From positions 1 through 64,000 of the forward strand of contig JAMPEF010000006.1 of the NCBI GenBank assembly GCA_023665275.1: a DNA stretch of 64,000 nucleotides. The letters are read 5' to 3'. The DNA comes from Alistipes senegalensis. GTDB taxonomy: Bacteria; Bacillota; Clostridia; Oscillospirales; Ruminococcaceae. Position 1 is the stretch's first letter, and each line of letters opens with the position of its first letter. Below are positions 45,582 through 54,600 of the stretch, in pieces. Under the pieces are notes generated by a model. It was not told the DNA's origin. It did not search any database and saw nothing but the letters and a program-made list of their open reading frames with translations. Both the position numbers and the translations under genes were made by a program.

Positions 45582-46619
45582 TCAGCCGAGTTCAGCGAAA
45601 TACTTGATAGTTCTTACCATCTGTGATGTGTAAGAATTTTCGTTATCATACCATGAAACAACCTGTACTTCATAGAGGTCATCAGAAATCTTTGAAACCA
45701 TTGTCTGTGTAGCGTCAAAGAGTGAACCGTACTTCATGCCGATAACGTCAGAAGAAACAATCTGGTCTTCATTGTAGCCGAAAGATGCAGAAGCAGCAGC
45801 CTTCATAGCAGCGTTAATGCCTTCCTTAGTAACATCTGTACCCTTTACAACAGCAGTAAGGATAGTTGTTGAGCCTGTCGGAACAGGAACTCTCTGAGCA
45901 GAACCGATAAGCTTTCCGTTGAGTTCAGGAATAACAAGACCGATAGCCTTAGCAGCACCAGTTGAGTTAGGAACGATGTTAGCAGCACCTGCTCTTGCTC
46001 TTCTGTAGTCGCCTTTTCTGTGAGGACCGTCAAGAATCATCTGGTCGCCTGTGTAAGCGTGGATTGTTGACATGATACCGCTCTGAATAGGTGCATAGTC
46101 ATTGAGAGCCTTTGCCATAGGTGCAAGGCAGTTTGTTGTGCATGAAGCAGCAGAAATGATTGTATCTTCAGCAGTAAGTGTATTTTCGTTTACGCTGTAA
46201 ACAATAGTCTTGAGGTCATTTCCAGCCGGAGCAGAAATAACAACTTTCTTAGCACCTGCATTGATATGAGCCTGTGACTTTTCTTTTGAGCAGTAGAAAC
46301 CTGTACACTCAAGAACTACATCAACACCGATTTCACCCCATGGGAGTTCAGCAGCGTTAGCCTTAGCATAGATTGTAAGAGTCTTGCCGTCAACTGTGAT
46401 TGTGCCTGCCTCGTCGTCAGCGGAAACGGTGTGGAGATTCTCACCGATTTTACCACAGTAACCGCCCTGTGCGGTATCATACTTGAGGAGCTGTGCAAGC
46501 ATTGAGGGCTTTGTAAGGTCGTTGATAGCAACTACCTCGTAACCTTCTGCATCAAACATCTGTCTGAATGCAAGACGACCGATACGGCCGAAACCATTAA
46601 TAGCAACTTTAACTGACAT
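45582..46619 (-). CDS. gap: Glyceraldehyde-3-phosphate dehydrogenase
   Basis: The 345-aa enzyme phosphorylates and oxidises glyceraldehyde 3-phosphate with NAD+. It shows [23 protein letters not shown], the catalytic [13 protein letters not shown] and [13 protein letters not shown] 46619 is preceded by AGGAGGT. The frame extends upstream to 46664 without sense. Confidence 0.96.
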   Translation of the reverse strand: MSVKVAINGFGRIGRLAFRQMFDAEGYEVVAINDLTKPSMLAQLLKYDTAQGGYCGKIGENLHTVSADDEAGTITVDGKTLTIYAKANAAELPWGEIGVDVVLECTGFYCSKEKSQAHINAGAKKVVISAPAGNDLKTIVYSVNENTLTAEDTIISAASCTTNCLAPMAKALNDYAPIQSGIMSTIHAYTGDQMILDGPHRKGDYRRARAGAANIVPNSTGAAKAIGLVIPELNGKLIGSAQRVPVPTGSTTILTAVVKGTDVTKEGINAAMKAAASASFGYNEDQIVSSDVIGMKYGSLFDATQTMVSKISDDLYEVQVVSWYDNENSYTSQMVRTIKYFAELG

Positions 46620-46652
46620 TGGTAAATTACCTCCTAAAAAATTTATATATAT

Positions 46653-46681
46653 ATTATAAACCAAAACGGAAAATTTTTCAA
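46653..46681 (-). promoter_or_regulatory. gap promoter
   Basis: On the minus strand TTGAAA (46676-46681) and TATAAT (46653-46658) have a 17-base spacer. Confidence 0.75.
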
Positions 46682-46835
46682 GGGGGTTCGATAAAAAAAT
46701 AACAGCTTTCTGAAATAATTGTTTATTTTCTACAAAAATATCATTTTTTCACGCATTAAATTAGCGATAATGATATTATGTTCGATAGTTTTTTGTATAT
46801 ATAATAGTATGAAAAATTTTTAACTGATTTCAGGG

Positions 46836-46853
46836 TGTTTCCGGCAGGAAACA
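46836..46853. other. Hairpin in the gap-CYTH intergenic region
   Basis: The 370-base region 46620-46989 holds the gap and CYTH promoters. Its only other structure is a perfect TGTTTCC/GGAAACA inverted repeat with loop GGCA. No ORF is visible. Function unknown. Confidence 0.4.
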
Positions 46854-46905
46854 TCACAGCTGAAAAAATTTCAGTAATATTAAACATAATTTTATAAACT
46901 TTTTG

Positions 46906-46934
46906 TTGACAATATTCAAAAAAAATAGTATAAT
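46906..46934 (+). promoter_or_regulatory. Promoter for CYTH-phoH operon
   Basis: TTGACA (46906-46911) and TATAAT (46929-46934), 17-base spacer. Confidence 0.75.
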
Positions 46935-46989
46935 ATATTAGACAGTGGGTTATGCTGTTATCAAAATTAACTGCAAAGAAGTGAATTTT

Positions 46990-47487
46990 ATGATTAAAGG
47001 ATACGAAATTGAAAGGAAATTCCTTGTCAGAATGCCTGATATAGCAAAACTTGACGTCCGGAAAAAACTTGAAATTGTACAGACCTATCTTGAAAACGGT
47101 GAGAATAATTCACAGCGGAGAGTGCGCCGTATATCCGAAAACAGAAAAATAAAATATGTCTATACTGAAAAACTTTTCCTTACTGACGTTACACGCAAGG
47201 AAATGGAATATGAAATCAATCACAGCGAATATGACCGCCTTATTACTCAGGCACGTAAAGACTATGTCCCTATAAACAAAACAAGATACTGCTTTGATTA
47301 TGAAAATCAGCTTTTTGAACTTGATGTATATCCCTTTTCGGAAAGCCTTGCTGTCATGGAGCTTGAACTTGATTCCGAAAAACAAGAGATTGTTTTTCCT
47401 GAAAGCGTCGACGTGATAAAGGAAGTAACCGGCAGTCCGGCTTATTCAAATGCCGCACTTGCCACAGCCGGAACTTTTCCGGAGTAA
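46990..47487 (+). CDS. CYTH-domain protein (inorganic triphosphatase-like)
   Basis: The 165-aa protein has the CYTH/TTM tunnel signature EIERKFLV, repeated R/K/E strands (QRRVRRI, YTEKLF, RKEMEYEI) and ELDVYPF. TTM-fold enzymes hydrolyse triphosphates or act as adenylyl cyclases. ATG 46990 is chosen because the upstream frame lies in the promoter. The RBS is weak (AAAGAAGTG). Confidence 0.85.
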   Translation: MIKGYEIERKFLVRMPDIAKLDVRKKLEIVQTYLENGENNSQRRVRRISENRKIKYVYTEKLFLTDVTRKEMEYEINHSEYDRLITQARKDYVPINKTRYCFDYENQLFELDVYPFSESLAVMELELDSEKQEIVFPESVDVIKEVTGSPAYSNAALATAGTFPE

Positions 47488-47492
47488 AAAAA

Positions 47493-47508
47493 TGTTCCAT
47501 GTGGAACA
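47493..47508. promoter_or_regulatory. parS-like 16-base palindrome
   Basis: TGTTCCATGTGGAACA differs from the ParB-binding consensus TGTTNCACGTGAAACA by few positions and is palindromic except for the centre. It lies in the CYTH-phoH gap. It could also be a hairpin. The match is by memory only. Confidence 0.45.
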
Positions 47509-47555
47509 ATTGACAATTAAAAATGCATAATTATGAATTACCATGGGGGCTTTTT

Positions 47556-48527
47556 ATGGCAGAAAAAATTATAACAGTTGAAAATCAGGAACAGCTTTCC
47601 GAACTTTTTGGACAGCTTGACGGCAACATTAACCGTATTCAGAAAGAATATAACGTCAATATCGTAAGCCGTGACGGTTATATAAAAATAATCGGCGATA
47701 CAAAAAACATCTCCGGAGCTGAAAAAGCTGTGAAAATTTTACTGAAGATGTCCGGAACCGGACAGGCTCTCAGTGAACAGACAGTTCGCTATGTCACTTC
47801 AATGGTGACCGACGGTGTCGCCGAACAGCTGGAAGAACTCAAAGGGGACGGAATATGTCTCACGGCGTCCGGAAAAATTCTCAGGGCAAGGACAGTAGGA
47901 CAGAAACGTTATGTGGATTTAATTAAGGATAATACTATAGTTCTTGGCATAGGTCCGGCAGGAACGGGAAAAACTTATCTTGCGGTTGCAATGGCTGTAA
48001 AGGCTTTCCGTGAACATAAAGTCAGGAAAATAATTCTCACACGTCCGGCAGTTGAGGCAGGTGAAAAATTAGGTTTTCTTCCGGGGGATATGCAGGATAA
48101 AGTTGACCCGTATCTCAGACCGCTTTATGATGCCCTGTTTGATATGTTCGGTGCGGAAAGTTTCGCACGGTACATGGAAAAGGGTATTATAGAGGTTGCA
48201 CCGCTGGCGTATATGCGTGGACGTACTCTTGAAGAGGCTTTCATAATTCTTGACGAGGCACAGAATACCACATCTGAACAGATAAAAATGTTTCTTACCC
48301 GTCTTGGCAATGAAAGCAGAATGGTCATAACCGGAGATATAACACAGATTGACTTGCCGGAAGCAAAAAAATCCGGACTGGTTGAGGCTGTTAAAATTCT
48401 TCAGGGAATAGATGATATAGCTATACACAGATTCACGGAGAAAGATGTTGTACGTCATAAACTCGTGCAGGATATTATTAAGGCGTATGAAAAGTATAAT
48501 GAAAGGAAAATTAAAAATCATGGCTAA
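47556..48527 (+). CDS. phoH: PhoH-family ATPase (YbeZ type)
   Basis: The 323-aa P-loop ATPase has an N-terminal KH-like region, the Walker A GPAGTGKTYLAV near residue 135, ILTRPAVEAGEKLGFLPGD, the Walker B FIILDEAQNTT, and MVITGDITQIDLP. ybeZ-ybeY-era neighbours suggest a role in rRNA maturation. ATG 47556 follows GGGGG. It overlaps ybeY by 8 bases. Confidence 0.93.
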   Translation: MAEKIITVENQEQLSELFGQLDGNINRIQKEYNVNIVSRDGYIKIIGDTKNISGAEKAVKILLKMSGTGQALSEQTVRYVTSMVTDGVAEQLEELKGDGICLTASGKILRARTVGQKRYVDLIKDNTIVLGIGPAGTGKTYLAVAMAVKAFREHKVRKIILTRPAVEAGEKLGFLPGDMQDKVDPYLRPLYDALFDMFGAESFARYMEKGIIEVAPLAYMRGRTLEEAFIILDEAQNTTSEQIKMFLTRLGNESRMVITGDITQIDLPEAKKSGLVEAVKILQGIDDIAIHRFTEKDVVRHKLVQDIIKAYEKYNERKIKNHG

Positions 48528-49032
48528 ATTAAAGGTTTATGTAAAAAACAATCAGACAGAGGTTAAAGTACCTGTAGGAATCAGACTTCTTATAAGAAGA
48601 TGTTGTCAGGCAGTACTGGCAACGGAAAATTTCGGCAAGGACGCTGAAGTAAGTGTTTCATTTGTAAGTAACGAGGAAATTAGAAATCTTAACAAGATTT
48701 ACAGAAACAAGGACAGTGTAACGGACGTTCTTTCTTTCCCGCTCACCAGCGATGATGGTACAGAAGAAATTAATCCGGAAACAAACGCCGTACAGCTTGG
48801 TGACGTTGTTATTTCCCTTGAAACAGCAGTTAAACAGGCACATAATTACGGTCATTCACTGGAGCGTGAAGTGGGATTTTTAACAGTTCATTCAATGCTC
48901 CACCTCCTCGGATATGACCACGAAACAAGCCAGTTAGACCAGAGAATTATGCGTGAAAAAGAAGAATCCGTACTTGAAAAACTCGGCATTTCGAGGGACG
49001 CTACTTTTGTAGTTCAGGAGGATAACAATTAA
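48520..49032 (+). CDS. ybeY: Endoribonuclease YbeY
   Basis: The 170-aa zinc metalloprotein has the H-x3-H-x5-H motif in HSMLHLLGYDHE near residue 126. It acts in 16S rRNA maturation and ribosome quality control. ATG 48520 follows AAAGGAAAA inside phoH. Its stop overlaps the era start (TAATG). Confidence 0.93.
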   Translation: MAKLKVYVKNNQTEVKVPVGIRLLIRRCCQAVLATENFGKDAEVSVSFVSNEEIRNLNKIYRNKDSVTDVLSFPLTSDDGTEEINPETNAVQLGDVVISLETAVKQAHNYGHSLEREVGFLTVHSMLHLLGYDHETSQLDQRIMREKEESVLEKLGISRDATFVVQEDNN

Positions 49033-49925
49033 TGTCAAAAACTGCTTTTATCACCATTGCCGGACGTACAAACGCCGGAAAGTCTTCACTTTTAAATGCA
49101 ATAATCGGCGAAAAGATAGCATCTGTAAGCAATAAGCCACAAACTACCCGTACACGTATAACCGGTATAAGAAATATTGAAGACGTTCAGCTTGTTTTTT
49201 TTGATACCCCCGGACTTCATAAGCCGGTTAATAAATTAAGTGAACATATGTTGAATACCGTAAAAGAATCCGTCAGCGATATTGACGGTGTTGTGTTCGT
49301 CATGGACTGTACAAAGAAAATAAATCAGCAGGAAACAGATTTACTTAAATCAATGAATAAATCAAAAATGCCGGTTATTTTGGTACTCAACAAGATAGAT
49401 TTACTTAAAAGTATGGACGAACTCGCACCGATTATAGCAGGACTTACAGCAGAGATTGATTTTCAGGCGGTTATTCCGGTAAGCGTCATACAAGGGAACG
49501 GCGTTGATATAGTCATTGACGAAATAATGAAACTTTCGGAAGAATCAGTACATTTTTTCCCTGATGATATGATTACAGACCAGCCGGAAAAAGTTCTTGC
49601 AGGTGAGATGATACGTGAAAAACTTCTTATGCTCCTTAAAGACGAAGTACCACACGGAATAGCGGTCGGTGTGGAGCAGATGACTGAACGTGATGACAAG
49701 GATATACTTGATATTTCAGCGGTCATCTATTGTGAAAGAGAATCACATAAGGGAATTATTATCGGCAAGGGCGGTACTATGCTAAAAAAAGCGTCTACTA
49801 TGGCACGCCTTGAATTAGAAGATTTTTTCCAGATAAAAGTAAATCTGAAATGCTGGGTAAAAGTCAAGGAAGACTGGCGTAACCGTGAGAATCTTATAAG
49901 AAGTTTTGGACTTTCTGAAACATGA
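49032..49925 (+). CDS. era: GTPase Era
   Basis: The 297-aa protein has G1 GRTNAGKSSLLN, G3 DTPGLH, G4 LNKIDLL and a C-terminal KH domain (GIIIGKGGTMLKK). Era assists 30S assembly. RBS AGGAGGA is inside ybeY. It overlaps recO by 4 bases. Confidence 0.95.
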   Translation: MSKTAFITIAGRTNAGKSSLLNAIIGEKIASVSNKPQTTRTRITGIRNIEDVQLVFFDTPGLHKPVNKLSEHMLNTVKESVSDIDGVVFVMDCTKKINQQETDLLKSMNKSKMPVILVLNKIDLLKSMDELAPIIAGLTAEIDFQAVIPVSVIQGNGVDIVIDEIMKLSEESVHFFPDDMITDQPEKVLAGEMIREKLLMLLKDEVPHGIAVGVEQMTERDDKDILDISAVIYCERESHKGIIIGKGGTMLKKASTMARLELEDFFQIKVNLKCWVKVKEDWRNRENLIRSFGLSET

Positions 49926-50665
49926 ATACTATACGGGGAATCGTCCTGAAAGAACGTACTACCGGAGATAACGGAAAATTCATTGATATTCTCACGGCTG
50001 AAAAGGGTATCATTGAACTTACTGTCCGTGGTGGACGTAAAATAAATAGCAGTCTGCTTAATTCAACACAGCTTTTTGCATATTCTGATTTCTGCTATCA
50101 TGAAAGCAGTAAATATAAAGTCCTGACAAGCGCCGTACCTGTTCGGATTTTCTATAAACTCCGTGAATCTCTTTCCGGAATTTCGCTGGCGTGCTATATG
50201 GCGGAAGTACTGAAATTCTGTTCAGAACCACAAGGAAATGATATACTTAGATTATTTCTTAATATACTGCATTTTCTTGAAAATAATCTCCGTGAAGAAA
50301 AAATGTTGAAGGCAATATTTGAGTTTCGGCTTATGGCAGAAACCGGATTCATGCCGGACGTTGTTATGTGTCGTGAGTGCGGAGCTTATGAACCGGAGGA
50401 ACTTTATTTCAGTATCCGTGAAAGCTGTTTCTGCTGTACGGAGTGTTTTAAATTAAATCCGGAAGAATGGTATAAGATAAATATTTCCGTACTCAGTGCC
50501 ATGCGCCATATACTCCTCACGGATTTTGAAAGACTTTTCAATTTCAGGACTTCTGAAAACACAATGAATACGCTTGCATGGATTTCAGAAAAATATCTTA
50601 CTGCAAAACTTGAAAGAGGTTTTAAGACACTTGACTTTTATAAATCAATAAAACAGCCAATATAA
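49922..50665 (+). CDS. recO: DNA repair protein RecO
   Basis: The 247-aa protein has an N-terminal OB-fold (TIRGIVLKERTTGDNGKFIDILT) and a C-terminal zinc site (CREC and CFCCTEC, about residues 150-180). RecO mediates RecA loading onto SSB-coated DNA. It is the fourth gene in the era operon. Confidence 0.92.
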   Translation: MNTIRGIVLKERTTGDNGKFIDILTAEKGIIELTVRGGRKINSSLLNSTQLFAYSDFCYHESSKYKVLTSAVPVRIFYKLRESLSGISLACYMAEVLKFCSEPQGNDILRLFLNILHFLENNLREEKMLKAIFEFRLMAETGFMPDVVMCRECGAYEPEELYFSIRESCFCCTECFKLNPEEWYKINISVLSAMRHILLTDFERLFNFRTSENTMNTLAWISEKYLTAKLERGFKTLDFYKSIKQPI

Positions 50666-50675
50666 AGGAAAATAT

Positions 50676-53057
50676 ATGAATAAATATTTAAAAACACTTG
50701 AACTTGACAAAATACTTGAAATGCTTGCCGACTGTACATCAAATCAAGAGACAAGACGTATGGCTTTAGCATTGAGACCTGATAATGATGCGGAGCGTGT
50801 CCGTTATGAATGCCTGAAAACTTCACAGGCGTTCAGCCTGTCGGTACAGTTCGGCACACCGCCGTTTTCAGATTTCAGGGATATAACAACAATTGCCGCA
50901 CGTCTCAAATCCGGTGCGGTAGTTTCCTTGCGTGATTTGCTTGATATTGCAGGAATGCTCCGGCAGATAAAGGGGCTTCATGACTGGTATGGTCATTGTG
51001 AAAACGTTGAGACGGAATTAAGTTATTTGTTTTCAAGGCTTGCACCTAACGACTGGTTACTTGAAAAGCTGGAGCGTTCAATAATATCAGAAAATGAAAT
51101 TTCAGACGCCGCCAGTCCGGAATTATCAGCTATCCGCCGGAAAATAAACCGTGCAGGTATGCAGTTACGAGAGACTCTCGACAAGATGATAAAAAACAAG
51201 ACCACACAACAGTATCTTCAGGAAAACACTGTCACTATCCGTGACGGAAGATTTGTACTGCCTGTAAAGTCGGAACATAGGGGGCATATCAGCGGACTTA
51301 TTCACGATACGTCGGCAACAGGTCAGACTATCTTCATTGAACCTATGGCAATTGTTGAGGCAAATAACGATATACGCATTTTAGAGGGTAAGGAGCAGGA
51401 GGAAATTGAACGCATTATACAGGAATTATGTCGTGAGTGCGGTGACTATGCGGACGTTCTTTGTGAAAATTATAAAATCTGTACTGAACTTAATCTTTAC
51501 TTTGCAAAATCAGGACTTGCCACACGCCTTAACTGTTCATTGCCGGAGATAACCGACGACGGAAAAATGAATCTCAAAAAGGCACGACACCCGCTTATTG
51601 ACAGAAAAAAAGCCGTCCCGATAAATATAACTCTCGGCGACGAATACAGTACACTTATAATAACGGGTTCAAATGCCGGCGGTAAAACCGTAAGCCTTAA
51701 AACAGCCGGACTTCTCAGTGCAATGACCATGTGCGGACTTCTCATACCTGTTGCCGATGGTAGCAGTATATCAGTTTTTGACCATATTCTTGCGGATATC
51801 GGCGATAATCAGAGCATAGAACAGAATCTCTCTACTTTTTCGGCACATACAAATAAAGTTATTGAAATTCTCAAAACTGCTGATAAAAATTCTTTGGTAC
51901 TTCTCGATGAACTTGGTTCAGGCACTGACCCCGTCGAAGGTGCGGCACTGGCTGTAGCGGTCATAAAACGCCTTATGTCGTCGGGGGCTAAAACAATGGT
52001 TACAACTCACTATCAGGAACTTAAATTATTTGCCATTGAGAGCGACGACGTGGAAAATGCTTCTTGTGAGTTTGATATTGAAACACTCCGCCCGACGTAT
52101 CGTTTGATAGTGGGTTCTGCCGGAAAGTCAAACGCTTTTGCGATTTCTGAAAATTTAGGTATGCCGTCGGATATAATAGCCGACGCAAAAGCATTTGTAA
52201 GCGAATCGGACAGCCGTTTTGAAGAAATTATCGGTAAACTTGAGGCGTCACGCATTGAACTTGAAAGACAAAAAGAAGATATTTCACGTTTAAGGGCCGA
52301 AATCGCTGAACATGAAAAGGCGCTCCGTGAGGAGCGTGCGGAACTCGAAAAGCAGAAGTCAGAAGAACTCGAAAAAGCCCGTATCCGTGCAATGACCATT
52401 ATTGAACAGACAAAAGTTGAATCAAATGAACTTATTACCGAACTTGAAAGGATTAAAAAGGAAAAAGACAGAAAAGATTTCGGGGAAAGAGTTTCCGGAG
52501 CTAAAACAGGTGCTAAACAGAGTTTTAATAAGATGTATGATACCGCAAACCCTGTTGACAGGAAAGACCCTAATGCTGATTATGTACTTCCACGTAAATT
52601 AAAGCGTGGTGATAATGTCTATGTGGTGGACTTACAGCGTAAAGGCATTGTTTCCGGTGAACCCGACGGGTCAGATTCTGTATTTGTACAGATGGGTGTT
52701 ATGAAAACTAAAATAAAAATTTCACGCTTACGGCTTGAAGAACCTGAAAAGGTTACGTATAAAAACAAGTCAACACGCCGTACCGGAAAAGTCGGCGTAA
52801 AGGCGGAACGTCGTGGCATTATGGAGCTTGATATAAGAGGTTGTGCCTGTGATGATGGTGTTTATCAGCTTGATGCATTCATTGACAGGGCTGTGATGTC
52901 AAATATCTCAACTGTAACTGTCATTCACGGCAAGGGAACGGGTCTTTTAAGAAAGGCTGTCCATGCAAGACTAAAATCCCACCCGTCTGTGAAAAATTTC
53001 CGTCTGGGAGTTTTCGGTGAGGGTGAGGACGGTGTTACTATCGCTGAGTTAAAATAA
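50676..53057 (+). CDS. mutS2: MutS2 family ATPase/endonuclease
   Basis: The 793-aa protein has an N-terminal helical lever/clamp, the ATPase with Walker A GSNAGGKTVSLK near residue 329, LVLLDELGSGTDP, ATPase signature TTHYQELK, a coiled-coil linker (about 510-610), and a C-terminal Smr nuclease domain (about 715-793; ELDIRGC, VTVIHGKGTG). It acts in suppression of recombination or collided ribosome splitting. Confidence 0.95.
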   Translation: MNKYLKTLELDKILEMLADCTSNQETRRMALALRPDNDAERVRYECLKTSQAFSLSVQFGTPPFSDFRDITTIAARLKSGAVVSLRDLLDIAGMLRQIKGLHDWYGHCENVETELSYLFSRLAPNDWLLEKLERSIISENEISDAASPELSAIRRKINRAGMQLRETLDKMIKNKTTQQYLQENTVTIRDGRFVLPVKSEHRGHISGLIHDTSATGQTIFIEPMAIVEANNDIRILEGKEQEEIERIIQELCRECGDYADVLCENYKICTELNLYFAKSGLATRLNCSLPEITDDGKMNLKKARHPLIDRKKAVPINITLGDEYSTLIITGSNAGGKTVSLKTAGLLSAMTMCGLLIPVADGSSISVFDHILADIGDNQSIEQNLSTFSAHTNKVIEILKTADKNSLVLLDELGSGTDPVEGAALAVAVIKRLMSSGAKTMVTTHYQELKLFAIESDDVENASCEFDIETLRPTYRLIVGSAGKSNAFAISENLGMPSDIIADAKAFVSESDSRFEEIIGKLEASRIELERQKEDISRLRAEIAEHEKALREERAELEKQKSEELEKARIRAMTIIEQTKVESNELITELERIKKEKDRKDFGERVSGAKTGAKQSFNKMYDTANPVDRKDPNADYVLPRKLKRGDNVYVVDLQRKGIVSGEPDGSDSVFVQMGVMKTKIKISRLRLEEPEKVTYKNKSTRRTGKVGVKAERRGIMELDIRGCACDDGVYQLDAFIDRAVMSNISTVTVIHGKGTGLLRKAVHARLKSHPSVKNFRLGVFGEGEDGVTIAELK

Positions 53058-53069
53058 TAGGAGGATATT

Positions 53070-54239
53070 ATGGGGATAACATTCAATAAAAACCGTTGCA
53101 GACAACCTAAAATATATTCTCGTAAAAAGAAAAAATATTTTTATGACCCTATAAGAAATAAGTTAGTACACGTTACACCAGAAGAAATTATAAGACAAAA
53201 AGTAGTGAAGATTTTACAGGAAAACAATATTCCAGACGATATGATAGAAGTTGAAAAATGTCTGTCCAATTATGGTATAGACAGCAAAAAAAGAGCAGAT
53301 ATTATAATAAATTATTCGTCCGGAAATTATGTATATCCCTTAGCAATCATTGAGTGCAAAGCGGCTGACGTGAAACTTTGTGGAGACTATCAGAAACAAG
53401 CGTTTGTATATGCTGACTGTATCGGTGCGGACTATGTTGTTGTGACAAACGGCAAGGAAAATTTTTATTTTCATTATAATCAGGATATTAATAAATATGA
53501 AAGTATAATTGATTTGCCGTATTATAAAGATATGATTTCAGGTAAATGTATTACAAAAGTTCCAGAACGTATTCCATTTAACGAACTGGAAACAAAAGGA
53601 TTTGTTTATATTGGCAATAACATAGGAAAATCCACTTCTTTTAATTTGCAGATAGCAATGATAAATTTACTGGAATGTCTTTTAGATACAAAGTATACTC
53701 TTTCTGTTCAACAATACCAATATTTCAGAATAATTAAAGATATGGGCATAAGTGTGCGTTCATATGATGATATAATAAATTCAGACAGAGTATTTAAAAA
53801 TTTATATAGGTCTTTTCTGATTGATTCTGATGGAATTGAAAAGACTGTATCAATAGGAATATCAAACTATTATACAAAGTTAAAACATGATATTCACAAA
53901 ACTATAATTAATATTGCAATTGATAATGAAAATATTTCATATCATGCTTTGCAGTTGGTTGTGGACGATAACTTGTATATGATAAACAATACTGTTAAAT
54001 TTTGTCATATAAATAATATTACAATCAAAAAAGACAATGAAGAAAAATTAAAGCTTTTCATAAAAAATTATTGTCCAAATATTCTGAAAAATAACAGGAG
54101 AATATATTTAGGCGAACTCAAAAATAATAGATTATGGAATTTGTCTGCTCCTAATGTTGTTGAATTGATTGAAAATCTAATATCTTATGCACTTGTAAGA
54201 GATAAATACAGGGAATACTGCAACTTAAAGAAAATATAA
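53070..54239 (+). CDS. HsdR_N-type PD-(D/E)XK nuclease-like protein
   Basis: The 389-aa protein resembles the N-terminal nuclease domain of type I restriction R subunits. It shows KRADIIINY and LAIIECKA, giving the Asp and E-x-K catalytic core at about residues 76-96, and QAFVYADCIGADYVVVTNG. The remaining ~240 residues match nothing I know. Neither hsdM, hsdS nor a helicase domain is present. Its AT content and codon use look higher than those of mutS2. It starts 12 bases after mutS2 with RBS AGGAGG. Confidence 0.75.
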   Translation: MGITFNKNRCRQPKIYSRKKKKYFYDPIRNKLVHVTPEEIIRQKVVKILQENNIPDDMIEVEKCLSNYGIDSKKRADIIINYSSGNYVYPLAIIECKAADVKLCGDYQKQAFVYADCIGADYVVVTNGKENFYFHYNQDINKYESIIDLPYYKDMISGKCITKVPERIPFNELETKGFVYIGNNIGKSTSFNLQIAMINLLECLLDTKYTLSVQQYQYFRIIKDMGISVRSYDDIINSDRVFKNLYRSFLIDSDGIEKTVSIGISNYYTKLKHDIHKTIINIAIDNENISYHALQLVVDDNLYMINNTVKFCHINNITIKKDNEEKLKLFIKNYCPNILKNNRRIYLGELKNNRLWNLSAPNVVELIENLISYALVRDKYREYCNLKKI

Positions 54240-54269
54240 ATTGTTATAGAAAAAATTTCTGATTAACTC

Positions 54270-54298
54270 TTGACAAATCTGTTATAATATGATAAAAT
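54270..54298 (+). promoter_or_regulatory. Promoter for the speD leader
   Basis: TTGACA (54270-54275) and TAAAAT (54293-54298) with a 17-base spacer. A closer TATAAT at 54283 has a spacer of only 7. Transcription would start near 54305. Confidence 0.65.
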
Positions 54299-54304
54299 AA
54301 TACA

Positions 54305-54574
54305 AATTGCAGAAGAAACTTTGGTTTCATGTATCGTCATATAATTTGACGGTGAGGCAAGATTTTTTAACCGGCAATGTGAATTGCCTTATTGATTCGG
54401 CTTTGTGCCAATAAATTTTTATAAGTTTTCATCAGCTTGTGAAAGGTCAATAAGAGTAGTAAAAGGTAATCTTTGCTTATATAGACTCTGAAACCAATAT
54501 GAAGTTATAATGCATAATTATATGTATTTTCATGCACGTACCGGTTGATGAAACCTGTATGTGCATTTTATTTT
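54305..54574 (+). ncRNA. Structured leader RNA of speD, riboswitch-like
   Basis: The leader contains a closing helix P1 TTGGTTTCA (54321-54329)/TGAAACCAA (54489-54497), perfect over 9 bp. Inside lie P2 CGTCA/TGACG (54335-54351), P3 GGCA/TGCC (54356-54409) enclosing GGCAAT-GTGA-ATTGCC with a GNRA loop (54373-54388), P4 TTTCA/TGAAA (54427-54444), and P5 ATAAG/CTTAT with GTC/GAC and AAAG/CTTT (54446-54486). A terminator hairpin follows (see next entry), and speD begins at 54601. It does not match the core of any riboswitch class I know. Ligand unknown; SAM, arginine or a polyamine would suit. Confidence 0.65.
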
Positions 54575-54577
54575 ATG
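54532..54577 (+). terminator. Attenuator terminator upstream of speD
   Basis: A 15-bp hairpin (ATGCACGTAC-GGTT/AAaCC-GTATGTGCAT with one C-T mismatch) is followed by ttttattttat. TGCAT at 54511-54515 can pair with the 5' arm (ATGCA 54532-54536), a possible antiterminator. AAGTTATAA (54502-54510) is complementary to TTATAACTT (54578-54586) just before the RBS. Confidence 0.7.
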
Positions 54578-54600
54578 TTATAACTTAAGAGGTGAATAAT

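Noticed and set aside
54283..54288. TATAAT as -10 box for the speD leader with TTGACA at 54270
   Set aside because: The spacer would be only 7 bases; TAAAAT at 54293 has the proper 17.
54301..54600. T-box, 6S RNA, lysine, SAM-I or guanidine riboswitch as identity of the speD leader
   Set aside because: T-box, SAM-I, lysine, ykkC and M-box core motifs are missing, and the branched fold differs from the single rod of 6S RNA. Memory-based only; an Rfam scan would decide.
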